The notes under the pieces were generated by a model that was not told the DNA's origin, made no database searches, and saw only the letters and a list, made by a program, of their open reading frames with translations. Of a DNA stretch of 5,658 bases, positions 4,853 to 5,658 are shown piece by piece. Positions within the stretch are counted from its first letter, which is position 1, and every line of letters begins with the position of its first letter. Both the position numbers and the translations under genes were made by a program. Source of the DNA: Candidatus Bathyarchaeota archaeon JdFR-04 (GTDB taxonomy: Archaea > Thermoproteota > Bathyarchaeia > Bathyarchaeales > UBA233); NCBI GenBank assembly GCA_002010925.1, contig MTLR01000026.1, forward strand, positions 65 to 5,722, written 5' to 3'.

Positions 4853-5658
4853 TTGACCATTAAACGTCATCGCATGCAACTTCCCCGAGAGGTAATAGTT
4901 GGGGAAGGAACTATAGACACTGTAACTGATGTTTTCCAAAGACTAGGATTTTCAGAATCCGCGTTAGTGGTTACTGGACAGAAAACAATGGAGGTGGCAG
5001 GTAAAACCGTTGTCGAAATGCTGGAAGACCGAAGGGTGAGGGTTAACTGTGTGGTTGTTAAATCCTCAACTGTTAACGAAGTTCGAACTGTTGAAGCTAA
5101 AATCCGGGAATTCCGTCCACAAGTAGTGTTCGGCATAGGCGGTGGAACAAAAATCGATGTGGCAAAGATAAGCTCTGCCAACCAGCTGGTTCCCTTTATT
5201 AGCGTTCCAACAACGGCATCCCACGACGGAATAGCAAGCCCGGTAGCCTCGGTTAAAGGTTATGAAAAACCATATTCAGTTATGGCTCAGGCTCCGTTGG
5301 CAATAATTGCCGACACCGAAATTATCCTGAAAGCGCCGAAACGATTTTCCATAAGCGGGTGCGGCGATGTAGTAGCTAAGTTAACAGCTGTCCGCGACTG
5401 GGAGCTCGCCCATAAAGTTCGAAAAGAGTATTATGGAGAGTATGCTGCGAGCTTGGCTCGAATGAGTGCTCAGCTAGTAATAGAGAACGCTGAGTTGATA
5501 AAAGAAAACACTGAAGAGGGTTTACGTGTTCTTTTAGAAGCTCTCATAAGTTGCGGAGTGGCTATGAGCATAGCTGGTAGCAGTCGCCCATGTAGCGGTT
5601 CTGAACATATGTTTAGCCATGCTTTAGATTTAACTGCGCTACGACATGCGTTACATGG
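4853..5658 (+). CDS. egsA: sn-glycerol-1-phosphate dehydrogenase, 3' end beyond window
   Basis: The first 268 codons of NAD(P)-dependent sn-glycerol-1-phosphate dehydrogenase, which reduces dihydroxyacetone phosphate to the sn-1 glycerol phosphate backbone of archaeal lipids. The N terminus MQLPREVIVGEG is typical of the family. FGIGGGTKIDVAK (93-105) is the dinucleotide-binding loop, and VPTTASHDGIASP (118-130) supplies the metal ligand D125. CGDVVAKLTAVRDWELA (170-186) is a further family signature. The second zinc ligand is H252 in GSEHMFSHA, and H268, the last complete codon, is probably the third. I chose TTG 4853 because HRMQLPR looks like conserved sequence extending above the methionine, and GTGAT precedes it. 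ATG 4874 and TTG 4847 are alternatives, and an in-frame TGA at 4844 limits the N terminus. Compared with relatives as I recall them, roughly 80 residues are missing at the right edge. The gene is divergent from the GH57 gene. Confidence 0.93.
   Translation, partial: MTIKRHRMQLPREVIVGEGTIDTVTDVFQRLGFSESALVVTGQKTMEVAGKTVVEMLEDRRVRVNCVVVKSSTVNEVRTVEAKIREFRPQVVFGIGGGTKIDVAKISSANQLVPFISVPTTASHDGIASPVASVKGYEKPYSVMAQAPLAIIADTEIILKAPKRFSISGCGDVVAKLTAVRDWELAHKVRKEYYGEYAASLARMSAQLVIENAELIKENTEEGLRVLLEALISCGVAMSIAGSSRPCSGSEHMFSHALDLTALRHALH

Noticed and set aside
4757..5181. Minus-strand frames opposite the egsA start (4757-4939, 4867-5181)
   Set aside because: Antisense to the well-conserved N-terminal half of EgsA and lacking any recognisable domain.
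1..5658. Mobile element, CRISPR array, tRNA/rRNA gene or defence-type cluster
   Set aside because: No transposase or integrase, no regularly spaced repeats, no tRNA-like fold and no defence domains were seen; all five genes are conserved cellular functions.

Overview
The window reads as ordinary archaeal chromosome, densely coded, with five protein genes and two short intergenic regions. The archaeal origin rests on gene content: an archaeal SepF, the KH/metallo-beta-lactamase/beta-CASP ribonuclease aCPSF1 (FttA), a 20S proteasome beta subunit with an N-terminal threonine, and sn-glycerol-1-phosphate dehydrogenase, which sets the stereochemistry of archaeal lipids. Starts are a mix of ATG, GTG and TTG, several preceded by GAGG/AGGAG-type ribosome binding sites. 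SepF together with a GH57 enzyme carrying an extra C-terminal domain would suit a mesophilic or moderately thermophilic lineage such as Bathyarchaeia or a euryarchaeon. That placement is inference and cannot be settled from this window.

Layout. At the left end, sepF (55-456, +) encodes a cell-division protein. It converges on, and overlaps by 14 bp, a two-gene minus-strand operon: psmB (2375-3016, -), then aCPSF1 (443-2362, -) after a 12-nt gap. An intergenic region of 124 bp (3017-3140) holds the psmB promoter and leader, including a near-perfect dyad and a two-copy TTACGGT repeat. Next comes a GH57 alpha-amylase-type enzyme with a C-terminal extension (3141-4733, -). A divergent intergenic region (4734-4852) separates it from a right-truncated sn-glycerol-1-phosphate dehydrogenase gene (4853-5658, +). 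This region contains a perfect 12-bp AT-rich palindrome that could be a shared TATA element, overlapping short repeats, and a perfect 17-bp inverted repeat just upstream of the GH57 start.

The genes are mostly housekeeping and do not form one pathway. psmB-aCPSF1 pairs protein turnover with RNA 3'-end formation and transcription termination, a pairing I recall from other archaea. The glucan enzyme and the lipid-backbone enzyme share only a promoter region. I found no mobile element, CRISPR array, RNA gene or defence-type system. The points most worth a second look are the symmetric elements in the two intergenic regions, the sepF/aCPSF1 convergent overlap, and the in-frame arrangement of psmB and aCPSF1.
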